From: UBA1181 sp045113275
GTDB lineage: Bacteria > Bacteroidota > Bacteroidia > Bacteroidales > Paludibacteraceae
Direction: 5' to 3'
DNA length: 64,000 nucleotides
Assembly (NCBI GenBank): GCA_045113275.1
Contig: JBGUIU010000058.1
Span: 62,001 to 126,000, forward strand
A model generated the notes under the pieces. The model made no database searches and had not been told where the DNA came from. It worked only from the letters and a program-made list of their open reading frames with translations. Position numbers and translations under genes: made by a program. Positions 22,001 through 30,700 of the stretch are shown one piece after another (within the stretch, counting starts at the first letter, position 1; each line of letters opens with the position of its first letter).

Positions 22001-25000
22001 AAGCAGCTGATCGTTCATCTTGCTTATGTTCCTTATGCTGTTCAGGTTGATTATGCCTCCGTTCATCTCAGTTGCAACAGCATTACCATATATGTTTGCA
22101 AACTCCTGCATTTTAGCCTTGAGCATCATGGCGCTATTGTATATCCTGTCGCTTCCCATCTTTACTATACCAAGATTATTGATCCTGGTAAGCAGGTCTG
22201 CAACACTGTTCATCCTGACGAATTTCCTCATCGCCTTCACATCAACCTTACCAGATGCATCCCTTATAATCTTTATTGGCTTGTTGCCCTTTCCAAGAAT
22301 TGATTCAAGGGACTTGTTCGTTTTCTCAATGAAGTCGGCTATATCCTCATCCTTGATATCCTTCTCACTGAGCTTGTCTTCTATTTCCTTCAAAGCATTT
22401 TCCTTCGCCTCGATGGATTCGTTCCATGTAACCTTTGGGGTTCCTGAATTGGACCTCTTGACGAATTGTCCATAATCGTCATAGTAACCCCATTCGCCAT
22501 TTGGATCCCTGACTCCGAATAATTGTTCAAGCTGCTGGGATGCGGTCCTTGCATCAATGTTTGTCGATGCGTCAAGCGCACCGTTCATCTCCAACAGACC
22601 CTTCACATCAAAGAAATTTCCTAATGCGGCTGAAAAATCATTCGTATTGTCAGAATTCAGTTTGTCTATAAGGTTGACTATAGAGTCGTTAAGCCTTGCG
22701 ACAATATACTTGTTAGATGCGAATTTATCACTGAGACCCTTGAACAGACTGTCGTTATGAATACAGAACTTATCAAGCATATTCTTGGCTATGCCGTATG
22801 AATCAATAATCCTGTCAATCTTGAATTTTCCTCCGTCAGCCGACTTTAACTCCTTGGCCTTCTGCTCCCACATTTCACGCTCACTTTCGCTCATCTTGTC
22901 ATACGAAACACCAGCAAGCTGCTCTGCTATAAACTGAGTGCTCAGTCCAAGACCGAAGATCCTAGGTCCGTTCGTCATCTCCCAATAAGCGTACTCAAGG
23001 AATTTCTTAGCTTGATTACTTATCTTAGGACCCTTTTTATTCTCTTCTTCGTGATACTCGAAATCGTTATGAAACTCATTAATCAAAGTCTTTTTCTGCT
23101 CCTCAAGCCTTCTCAACTCATCTCTCTTTGCATTAAGCGTTTCACCATCGGCATTATCTATCTCGTTCCTGAGATTAGCTATCTCCTTATCTGTAGCTAC
23201 TATACTGCCAAGTTTCTCATCATACGATTTATAGAATGCTTCCATTGATGTGCTTGACATCAGCTTCGAATATCTGAGGTCCCTAGAAAGCTCCTTGTCC
23301 AATTCAGAATCACTCTTCGCTCCAGTTCCATCTATCGCTGTGGCAGCGAAATTGATCATGTCTATTATCCTCGACTTGATGTCCTCGTCCTGAGATTTGA
23401 TGCCGCTGTACTTGTCAGCAGGCTTGAAGTATGATATCTCGTCACCAACACCATACGCCTCAAGCGAACTGAGAGTCTTACTTCCAACGGTCATATTGTT
23501 GAGCTCGTTTATTATCTCGTCCTTCTTACCATTCCTGATGCCTCTTATAAGGCTGGAGTAAGCCTGCTCGACACTCATACTCTGGATGCTCTTAGCGTTG
23601 CGGAATGAACCGTTAAACCCGAATATTCCACCTCCAAGGAATCCTCCGAAGAACGACATGGCGTACCTTTCTGCCGCATCACCGAATATGTCCTTATTGT
23701 ATGTGTCTGACCATTTAGATTCGGCAAGTTGTATGGCATCCATTACGAACTCCTCAGTCATTTCCTCGACTCCTTCAGCAGTCGCATTCAGAAGCATACC
23801 TTTGATTCCGTCAGCGAACGGACCCTTGTTTTTAAGAGCGCCTTCATAAAGATCTTGCATTATTTTACGGCGAACCACAGGATTGTTGCTTGACAATCCT
23901 CCTGCCTTGTGTATCTCGTCAACAACCTTTCTTATTGAAGCGTTCCATTCACTTTGACTCCTCTGAACCTCAGGAAACAATCTCTCGCCTAAACCGGTCC
24001 TCATGATTGCATATTCAGCACCAGTGAAGGCCAAAGCCATCAATGCGGCCTCTCCTCTTGTGGCGCCTGAATGTCTTGCCTCGTTGTATGTATCCTGTGC
24101 AGCATATCCAGTCATCCAGTATCGTCCGATATTGCTTCCCGTCTTGGCTGCATTCTCGAAATAACGAGCAATCTCTTCTTGTGTCCTCAGACTCGCAACT
24201 CTTCTAAGCTCCTGTTCCGTCATTCCGGTAATAAGAGCACGTTCCCTGGAAGCGGCTGTCGCCATCTCATTGAAGATCTCACCCTCTCTCGCTGCCGTCC
24301 ATCTGTCTTTATTCTTGTTGAACTCTCTTAATATCTTTCCTTCTTTGGTGAAGAACAGACCATTCTTAGCCCATTCCATCGGAACCCTCATCGCATATTG
24401 CTGTGATACAACATCGCAAAGCAGGTTCGTCACATTCTCATACGTGAAAAGATTCTCCTGTGAATACTGGCTTGTACCCATGTCGAACCTCCTGAACCTT
24501 CCGTTTATCTTGTTCATCGTCCTCATCCATTCAGAATCTTCAGGTGTGTTATTGGTTAAATCAGCCACATCGCCTACAAACCTCTGAGTGAAATCAGCCA
24601 ATGTCTCAAAGAATACCCAATTTGCATAAACCTTACCTATCTTACCCCTTGTGATAAAGAAAGGAGCAAGTCTAACTATTGCACTAACAGTCGATCCGAT
24701 GACGCTCTTATCTTTGTCATCATTGTCCCAGAAAGCATATTTGTCGGCTGCTGAACCATCTATTGTAATAGTAGAGAAAGGATTGAGCACCGTCTTTCCG
24801 TATATGTCTTCTCCGTTCACCATCTTGAAGTGTGCGGTTCCCTCATCACCCTCGACCAAATCACCTTTCTTATGAGGAACATTGATACCCAACACCCTGT
24901 CAAAATGATATCCGTCTTCGTCATACGTGTCAAGAACCATGGTTCCACCGAACAGATTCCTGAAGAAACCTCTATCATTCGGCGAATCTATGTATTGACC

Positions 25001-25450
25001 TGATTCAGTATCATAAGTCTTGTGTGCCTGACCTATCTCGCTTGCCGTGAATGGTGACAGTGTTTTTTCGTTAAAGTTGAACATACCTGTCATTGTCATC
25101 ATCGGATTGGGCTCGTAACTGACAGTCGGAGCTAAATCATTTGGATTTATTAGCTTATCCGGGTCATGCACTATGTCAGCCTCTTCGTAGTATTTTACTT
25201 CATTCGAATAATCATACTTGTACTCAGGATCTGCAAGATTGTTATACACGGCTAACGCATGGTTATACGTTTTGACAAACTTATCCTTGTCATAATCAAA
25301 CATCTGCTGAATCTTTACATCATCCCAGTACTTCTGAGCATCAAGCAGTTGTAGATTGTCTTGCGAATAACCTTCCTCAGTCAATAACTGAGCGTTTAAT
25401 ATACCGTTCCTATCAGCAACGTTCTTAGTGAATAATAACAAATCTTCCAT
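16034..25450 (-). CDS. Giant virion protein with SF1-type helicase/ATPase and C-terminal zincin domain
   Basis: This is a 3,138-aa ORF with its own promoter upstream. The first ~700 residues contain Gly-rich hydrophobic stretches (around GSTVSAIVRLAPFFI and FFGGFLGGGIFGF) that could contact membrane. A P-loop GAAGTGKST lies at ~1603, a Walker B-like MFIDEF at ~1748, then IIMLGDVAQN, and late helicase motifs including SQGTEADF and NTCITRGKRG around 1990. This order fits superfamily 1 (UvrD/RecD-like) helicases. The C-terminus has HEMVHAYE at ~2964 with a downstream NERECL that could supply a Glu ligand, so a second metallopeptidase. Position next to the virion polymerase suggests it is packaged and ejected with it. 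Activity and processing are untested. Confidence 0.78.
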   Translation of the reverse strand: MEDLLLFTKNVADRNGILNAQLLTEEGYSQDNLQLLDAQKYWDDVKIQQMFDYDKDKFVKTYNHALAVYNNLADPEYKYDYSNEVKYYEEADIVHDPDKLINPNDLAPTVSYEPNPMMTMTGMFNFNEKTLSPFTASEIGQAHKTYDTESGQYIDSPNDRGFFRNLFGGTMVLDTYDEDGYHFDRVLGINVPHKKGDLVEGDEGTAHFKMVNGEDIYGKTVLNPFSTITIDGSAADKYAFWDNDDKDKSVIGSTVSAIVRLAPFFITRGKIGKVYANWVFFETLADFTQRFVGDVADLTNNTPEDSEWMRTMNKINGRFRRFDMGTSQYSQENLFTYENVTNLLCDVVSQQYAMRVPMEWAKNGLFFTKEGKILREFNKNKDRWTAAREGEIFNEMATAASRERALITGMTEQELRRVASLRTQEEIARYFENAAKTGSNIGRYWMTGYAAQDTYNEARHSGATRGEAALMALAFTGAEYAIMRTGLGERLFPEVQRSQSEWNASIRKVVDEIHKAGGLSSNNPVVRRKIMQDLYEGALKNKGPFADGIKGMLLNATAEGVEEMTEEFVMDAIQLAESKWSDTYNKDIFGDAAERYAMSFFGGFLGGGIFGFNGSFRNAKSIQSMSVEQAYSSLIRGIRNGKKDEIINELNNMTVGSKTLSSLEAYGVGDEISYFKPADKYSGIKSQDEDIKSRIIDMINFAATAIDGTGAKSDSELDKELSRDLRYSKLMSSTSMEAFYKSYDEKLGSIVATDKEIANLRNEIDNADGETLNAKRDELRRLEEQKKTLINEFHNDFEYHEEENKKGPKISNQAKKFLEYAYWEMTNGPRIFGLGLSTQFIAEQLAGVSYDKMSESEREMWEQKAKELKSADGGKFKIDRIIDSYGIAKNMLDKFCIHNDSLFKGLSDKFASNKYIVARLNDSIVNLIDKLNSDNTNDFSAALGNFFDVKGLLEMNGALDASTNIDARTASQQLEQLFGVRDPNGEWGYYDDYGQFVKRSNSGTPKVTWNESIEAKENALKEIEDKLSEKDIKDEDIADFIEKTNKSLESILGKGNKPIKIIRDASGKVDVKAMRKFVRMNSVADLLTRINNLGIVKMGSDRIYNSAMMLKAKMQEFANIYGNAVATEMNGGIINLNSIRNISKMNDQLLEAVARTIGSDVNGIDVKGLIEKVKKINDFNVTEMVEFSDDEIKALKNLKDALVCVRQVVKLTGKHGVATSSYNPISFTEFLNGMGSESETYAVLDYGDVIRMYSELDNIGIKIDVALNSYDSMNEGRYTEEMWNMYRYRSDMCAFMKFCMNRAKNSNIMKKFNIDLDKIIKQLEDIESSVKIDGKDSMTDDLFATYMSGWMKVEQAIYDVFNDDSVKKLSASDKALILGSIINDRVENASDDLKEIQKRINSNEEFVIGENSTLSGQQLLAFMVPRIVMDPKVFYERLSAAEDRLSQADPNFIALSSQEESAYAMSAFLADDNADTWQSIAIDSVRMELSYSAIDKIISKFKEKGITADSKISDVIGILKEVQPQFEDNEEIRKSLGITDDINNHLNEGISDNNFCDVILEAASDNSYDRTKDEFESLIRHYSECCDSLDIYPRFSNVFMQLGAAGTGKSTYLLKLVDDIIVSEKKKDSVDLDIEYIHVNKGNAIKAKDKIGGIIGGIDDDNCYSKNDKLEKLVGKEYTKDHFDDQKKHIGKIQGLPVLNGKVNSETYIDSESSVRYIEDGIVKDDSGRYTYKTSNSDDDRELIMFIDEFTLMNDVDMNTFVKMSPNAKIIMLGDVAQNTVVGIHPDNEYYSFQISPYTYWHAAKMNLPMRAETIQKRVNNRNVSTYANKLLKVSGFIESNEGSISSDNSKMINEVLKGENAIRTAMHYYRSDDGKSFSGDYFYASSNSPARFKLDEDPELVSNISAMIERQKDINLKRGTNSKIIIAENKAFSTLLKDEVKRVFGLNDTEFNNMFEVTDISNSQGTEADFYIAMNQTTSDVGSFGRRLNTCITRGKRGTVFIQPGMSRNITYHDVNGNDYECFDFSNPVPENRSIYNIRDERSYDDIINTRISDSRKAANKRRHIAYSQALSGAPISPANSGNEGSQERTNTLYDVTTATASWAGTNNLFDFAQVDSIDADKPDQYNVSQITDYPSDENWKIMDKILKRYKALDIEDSCPLRLYDIYGLKMAFKNSVLSPEDIDRIISDVKNNILNNNADKAMHLLISNGIDVDRFEYVYRQSDNTINELKDEDRLDFYIENRDTYKYANIGSSGIACRIHIKNGEHIDVMMAPTPTPALLAARLITQSDQGDSPLAEESRNHLREIMANGVPKDIDGFRNELIETLQKFKYGGNSMTKEQLGQFLFVFDSYYQRRPYNMGNNDDFAGRLEFYKNGGTFERPWENWTSERFNAGIYYTISKSKIKEMMKDMNQSIDKNSRVSKKKRYTIDKLDPKDIRVFKKEYPYVIGEPIVLRERKEIRGITYQKGSIIIPCSTDPNVRKDQLTLDNLLSNDKRFKNINAMLVVPPSISTEDFLTEINKNSSNDTDYGTNYGNQCALAFVINHLYNLLNGQYHLDKKEEETINSLYNEYIGGSETNVKEKAKALANKALKEFKIFKDRGITEPSRVFKSEGKTLNYSGGVDNIIEEENTGTTVQKSLNRQGGIFRFVHFIEGYSKRVNDSKAMNEFLKKENENKLNPQFNLQYGKISGDAKERKATIDLINRLMFKKRINVPLERGSETNAVYISNVGIDVKKLEELPSYKSFGTLTSIRPPKIRVKYLSMLESEKAHGNATQYKFNNRRIVMNNSDKAYCDEKKEYVYVIKNGVYAKCKIIKDLFANNNETYMFDMDNTTCSELKNVGGFEMMSEARFGIEYSENDANRLEAQCDNNSFGKKVIELKSNKDVVDKYFSQLSPLVSSSEYKDVLSGMYNKLSKKLSENYNITIKFGEKYDSFENNIITFSFDDTYGIDEGTALLQMYKIVHEMVHAYEMNNLNDDSLNQIKAKAVSFINSFKNVDDDKQIDEAQRNERECLSTMFHKKVFEDRGNDKSIYKSLIEYLDGIVPQVASSNIKQNFENENKKYNNKDIRFIIEYGNEGKQEVSFNDLYKTLESLYKKTEKKEIKIWVRSKKRLNPNKDILSSFINNYDPSNKNNCKMI

Positions 25451-25519
25451 TACGATACAAATTTTAGTTCGACAAGAGACTGTGAAACTTAAATACAGCC
25501 GTCACATAAATGTCATCCA

Positions 25520-25551
25520 CAAATATACAATAATTTACATGATAACACAAC
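25520..25551 (-). promoter_or_regulatory. Bacteroidetes-type promoter for the helicase/polymerase block
   Basis: On the minus strand TATATTTG (25520-25527) is a perfect TAnnTTTG -7 box. A GTTG (25548-25551) lies 20 bases upstream and is a near match to the TTTG -33 element. It sits just after the terminator of the previous gene and about 70 bases before the ATG at 25450. Confidence 0.6.
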
Positions 25552-25574
25552 ATTGGACAACCCATGAAAAAAAC

Positions 25575-25600
25575 AGAAGATGGACATGCGCCCATCTTCT
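25575..25600 (-). terminator. Rho-independent terminator after the 670-aa cargo gene
   Basis: A perfect 9-bp stem (AGAAGATGG / CCATCTTCT) with an 8-base loop is followed on the minus strand by a run of seven T. It lies 25 bases past the stop at 25626. Confidence 0.85.
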
Positions 25601-25625
25601 ATCTGACTCATTTATATTATCATTA

Positions 25626-27638
25626 TCAATTTGATAACGGAGTGTATTGGTTATTTCCTTTTGCATCTTTAAAAAACTGTTTCTCGTTTCCTACAACCTT
25701 ATTCTCCTTTTTACTATCATACATATCAACATTTCTGTTTCTCTTTTCAATCTGAGCTAAGTCTACATTGAACGCTCTCGCCCATACTCCTGTTCTATGA
25801 GGTAATATAAGTAATCCCCTTCCAACTGAAAGTTGATCACTTTTTTTATTACCTTGTAAGAAATCAGGATATGATTTTGATTCTTTATCACTAGAATATT
25901 CCTGATCGAAAGCTGATATTACATTTCTCTTATAGTTATCTTTAGTCATGAACTTCTCTCTCTCATTTGCATCTTTGTCGTCTATGTCATAATTTTCGAT
26001 ATTGTTCAAGCCTAAAACTTTTTTTACTATTTTGCCATTTTCTTTTTTGTCTTTCAATTCATTTTCACTAAACGTAGTTCCATCTTTATCAGTACCTATA
26101 CTGAACGTTGCATAACATATATCGCAAGGATGCATTACAGCTTTTTCATTTTTGAAATCTTTTGTATAGTTTCGCTCGAAATAACTTTTTATAGCTTCAT
26201 CCACTGTCTTACCTTTAACAAGAGCTATATCTTCAGGATCGGCTGTATCAATGATTTTTATATTCTTAAACTTCCCGTCAGGATTATTAAAGTAATTATT
26301 TAATTCATTTGCAATAGAATTTACGTTGCTATCTGCTATAATTATGTCACGATTCACTTTTATATTTGCAACTTCATTCATAACCTCAAGATCAGGTTCT
26401 CCGTTCCTAAAAGGAATGAACGTAGTCTTCATGTGGTTGCCATCAATAGCTATCGTATTATATTGATTTTGCCTAATCTTTTTATTTCCTATAAATATTT
26501 TATCTTTCATATAGAAGCTCATCTTATCTGTCGTGACCTTTCCATCAATCAGCTGCCCAAGCGTTCTGGCTGTGACAGCTGAAGTGGCACTTGAATTGAG
26601 CGTCTGTGTAGCATTTGCCGTTTTCAACGTTATGTTTCCGTTATCTCCAAAGTTGAAAGTATCTTCCTGAAGGTTCGGATCACTCAAGACATTTAGAGCA
26701 ACTTCAGATGAAGTTAAGATATCGCTATCGTTATCATCCCCATTCTTTTTTCCGGAATGTGCACCTCCAAGTGAAGTGTAGTGTATATCCTCCAAATTCT
26801 CATCTTCAACCGATCTTCCAAGCCATCCAATCTGAGCCTCTAATACAGCAGCCTCGTCATTGTTGCCAATGTCATCGCCACTAAGCCTTCCCTTCAAAAT
26901 AAGTGCATACCTGTCCTTCGAATCCATATCTCTAACAAGTGCACTCCACATCGGGTAAAGCCTGTCTTCTGTTACAGCCGTCCATTTTTTACGACTTTTT
27001 TTACTTCTTGTTATGAAAGCGTTTAAATCAGAAAGTCGGTCAACACTTCCAGATCCACTTGTCGCCGATGCTGAATCAGGTTCTGCCTGCTTTACGAGAT
27101 CTACGAATTTTTTCTGAGCCATCGAAGCGGTGACTGCGTTACTTACCGCATTGAGCATATTATCGTCAAAAGCATATTTATTGAATGTGGCATCAAGAAG
27201 TTCACCATAAGTCAGAAGGCGATTCGTGTCATATTTGTTAACAGAGCTCACATGTCTCTTATCGATGCCACCCTTGTCATTCTTTACATACACGAAACCT
27301 CTATCATCTATCGCATACTCGGCTGACGCATTATTCCTCTCGACAACATCCCTTGCTTTCTGCCATGCTTCAAGTCTCGGCTTTAACGCCGCTAACTTAC
27401 TCTTCAACGTAATCTCCTCCTGTATTGTTATGTTGCCATCTGCCATATACTGAGCCTGAAGAGCGTTAACCGCCGCAACGTCGGCTGGAAGTCCTTCCAT
27501 ATCATCTTCCTTTTTTTTAGACTTTTCCTTCACAGGACGACCCTGTTGACTGTTCGGAACAATCATTGCCGGCTCATTCGATTTTGCCACTCCGGATATT
27601 AGTAAATCGGTGGCTACTTTTCCTGTTTCCAATGCCAT
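25626..27638 (-). CDS. Probable virion cargo/ejection protein (crAss-like), 670 aa
   Basis: I recognise no enzyme family. The protein is hydrophilic, Asp/Lys/Asn-rich and has no signal peptide. It begins MALETGKVATDLLISG and has a Lys-rich patch (EKSKKKEDD) near residue 40. The middle has Ser/Ala/Thr-rich stretches (SASATSGSGS, NSSATSAVTART), and a cysteine pair HPCDIC lies late in the protein. It sits between a 1,594-aa protein and the helicase/polymerase giants, where crAss-like genomes place proteins packaged in the capsid and tail and delivered on infection. Terminators flank it on both sides, so it may be transcribed with controlled readthrough. The cargo role is inferred from position. 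Confidence 0.55.
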   Translation of the reverse strand: MALETGKVATDLLISGVAKSNEPAMIVPNSQQGRPVKEKSKKKEDDMEGLPADVAAVNALQAQYMADGNITIQEEITLKSKLAALKPRLEAWQKARDVVERNNASAEYAIDDRGFVYVKNDKGGIDKRHVSSVNKYDTNRLLTYGELLDATFNKYAFDDNMLNAVSNAVTASMAQKKFVDLVKQAEPDSASATSGSGSVDRLSDLNAFITRSKKSRKKWTAVTEDRLYPMWSALVRDMDSKDRYALILKGRLSGDDIGNNDEAAVLEAQIGWLGRSVEDENLEDIHYTSLGGAHSGKKNGDDNDSDILTSSEVALNVLSDPNLQEDTFNFGDNGNITLKTANATQTLNSSATSAVTARTLGQLIDGKVTTDKMSFYMKDKIFIGNKKIRQNQYNTIAIDGNHMKTTFIPFRNGEPDLEVMNEVANIKVNRDIIIADSNVNSIANELNNYFNNPDGKFKNIKIIDTADPEDIALVKGKTVDEAIKSYFERNYTKDFKNEKAVMHPCDICYATFSIGTDKDGTTFSENELKDKKENGKIVKKVLGLNNIENYDIDDKDANEREKFMTKDNYKRNVISAFDQEYSSDKESKSYPDFLQGNKKSDQLSVGRGLLILPHRTGVWARAFNVDLAQIEKRNRNVDMYDSKKENKVVGNEKQFFKDAKGNNQYTPLSN

Positions 27639-27676
27639 ATATTCAATGTTTTATTTTATGTTTCTTAAAAAAGGCA

Positions 27677-27702
27677 ACTCGTATGATACAATTCATACGA
27701 GT
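27677..27702 (-). terminator. Rho-independent terminator after the 1,594-aa gene
   Basis: A perfect 10-bp stem (ACTCGTATGA / TCATACGAGT) with a 6-base loop is followed on the minus strand by TGCCTTTTTT. It lies 15 bases beyond the stop at 27718 and about 40 bases before the next ATG, so the 670-aa gene may depend on partial readthrough. Confidence 0.85.
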
Positions 27703-27717
27703 CACCAATCAATAATA

Positions 27718-30700
27718 TTACTTACGATATCTGCTGATATTCAAAGAACCAGGAACGGTACTGAGTATCGACCTCTTCGCCTCAGATTCAAAATTCCTGT
27801 TCTTAATCTTATCATACTGTTTGCGAAGATGCTCAAATGTGTTATACAGATAAGACGTTTCTCCGTTCAAGCTGGATTTTATATATCCTGCATTTCCATT
27901 TCTCAGATCATTCAATACATCATCCTTATTTCTTCCTGTCTCCAATTCAACATTATTAGCTATCTGAACGGCTGCATCGTTAATCGCAGCTGCAAGTTTA
28001 TCCTTGTTTTCAATTTGTCTTGCAGCAATTGCCTTTGCGTCTTCATCCGCATACAGATAATTATACATGCTTCTCAGATGAACGAATCTGTCCTTCACAT
28101 CCTCGACTGCATTGTACATATTATCCCTGACATTGGCGGCAGCCTCATAATCTATGGCATTTCTCCTGTTAAGCTCATCGTTAAGAATCTTCTCATTGAC
28201 ATTACCGGATTCTATCATGCTGTTCCTGTTATTGTCAATGTCGGACAATGCCTTCTCTCTTGATTGACGGAACGCTCTCCTGTCGGCTGCTTCTGCCTGA
28301 TTATTCATGCCTATGCCGTTGTAAGTGACATTGTTGTAATTGTCAATGTTCTTTGCCATGTCCGTGGACACGTAGTCAGACAGACTCTCTCTCATTCTTG
28401 CGAAGTTATCTCTTGCTTCCTGAAGCCCTTCATAGTCACCCTCGACCCTGACAGTTTTCTGCTTGTCATTTCCAGGGAACATCAGAGCAACCCTGTTCTT
28501 GTCAAGCTCAGCGTTAAGCAGAGTGTTCGCTGACGCATTAAGCGCACTCGGTAAAGGTCTTGTAATCCACAAAGGATTGAATATACCCTTCCTGTAGCCG
28601 TAAAACTCAGTATCAACAGGATTGGCAATAGTCAACGCACGAATCCTATCAACCAAATCTTTTGTCTTATCAGTCACACCGGCAGCTTCTGTAGAACCGC
28701 CCACAACACCTTCGGATGCGCCAGTTGATGTATTACCTGACGGATTCACACCTTCAGCATTATTTGAAGCTACATTGCTACCTTCAGTGCCGTTGTCGTT
28801 ACCCGTAACTGCGCCATCTCCGATAGAAGACAAACTACCGGACTTGACTTGACCTTGAGCTGTCTGACCGTCTGACGCTGAACTTGCAGGATTTGTATTT
28901 ACACCTACTGCTGCTGATTGATTTGATGATTCAGAGCCAGAAGCAACCGAGGTTGACAACGGTTCATTTGCAGACGCATTGCCTGACGATACATTCCCAT
29001 TCGGTGATGACGCATTGGTTCCAGCAGGAGCCGTCTGTGTGGACACAGATGATGTTACCCGTGTAGTCGACTGAGCAGATCCGTTTGATGTTCCCTGTGC
29101 TATTGGCTGTGCAGACTTCGAATCTACAGAAGCTTTCGAATATGTGCTGACATTAGGAAATGCAGGTCCCGGAATTCCTTCTACATTATCATTAATGTTA
29201 TAATTGGAATTAGGATCGTATTTGTAATACGACATATTTCCATCTCCATCAAAATTGATGATAGGAGCATAGAAACTGTCACCTTTCCTAACATTATTAG
29301 GATAAATCCTCTGATTAACTATGTTACTTGCCCATTCATCAACATCATCAATTCCAAGAAGATCTCTGTATCCAGGATTTCTATCGAAGAAACCACGCGC
29401 AAAATTTCTTAAGTTTTCGATATTGTTGTCATAGTATCTTCCGTCATCACCAATAGGCTGACCATTATAAGTCTGCGATTCCGTTGATGACGATATTTTC
29501 CATGGATTGTTCCTTACATAATCATTCCAATCATTTACGGCTTTAAGTCTTCTCGTCAATATTCCTCCATCCTGCTTCGAATCAATCTTATCAAGAATAT
29601 TAAAGAAGTTTCCTAGTTTCGAAGCCTGTTCGTCACTTAGTACGAATTTCGATGATCCATTAGGATCTAAACTATATTCAACATCACCAACCTTGTAAAT
29701 TGTATTCGTTGTATTATTAGATTCAAATGGACTCTCTATTATCCTACCATGCCTTCCGTCAACATCATAATACATTCCTTCCTTTAACTGAATAGTCTGA
29801 CTTCCAGTTGACGGATTTAAATATGGGTTTCCGTTTTTATCAAAGACGAACGGTTTAGTTGGTTCGATGTTATAAGGCTCCTTTTTGTCAAGTTTGACGC
29901 TTCCGGAATTTCTATTCTCGACTTCTTTATTCCTCTCTTTTATGAGCTCATTAGCTCTTTGACTAGATCTGCTTGATTCGTTCTGCTTAATGACAGGATT
30001 GTATGTGACATTATTTTCTACATCAAGATTTTTTACCGCATTTGCAACCTTTGGAGCAGCAATAGTCGATCTAACTGCTCCTGTAACTTTCCCTGCATAT
30101 TCTGCTATTTTTCCTGGAGCCTTTATTTCTTTCATGACAGGCGGTGTTTCTATTGTCACATCACCAGGTCTTCCAGTTTGTTTCTCATACGCATTATTGT
30201 ATTTGTTGGACATAGAATTAACACCGTTCGCGACTTCCTGACTTTTAAAGTTGGACGAACTCACGCTTACAGGCTGAGAACGGTTTTGCCCGTATTCATC
30301 CTTATATACCGCATCTCCGTACACCTCCTTTATTCTGCTACTTGGAACTTCTGCTGCACCTGTTTTATCACCAGTAAGCTTTTCATTGACTGCTTTAGCG
30401 GTCTTACTTGTCCTTAATACATTAGCAAAACCTCTCAAGCCTGAAAGTATGAGTGTGAGATCCTCAGGACTGAAGTTCGCGGAGATCGCTTCACCCCAGC
30501 CGATTCCGTTATCAATATCCTTAAAGAATTGACTTACTTTTCCAAACAACGTCTTGACTCCTTCTCCAAGTCCATATGTAGCGGCAATTTTCTGCACTCC
30601 CATTATAATTTCAGGGGCACGTTTCGATATTCTTGCTAATTTTGACATCGGATTGACAAGGCTTATCGCTCCTAATCCAAGATTCTTAAAGAGCTGTCCT

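Noticed and set aside
20000..25400. Long plus-strand ORFs antisense to the 3,138-aa gene (for example 22020-22475)
   Set aside because: They are shadows of a strongly coding minus frame, lack start signals and have unlikely Ser/Leu/Phe-rich compositions.
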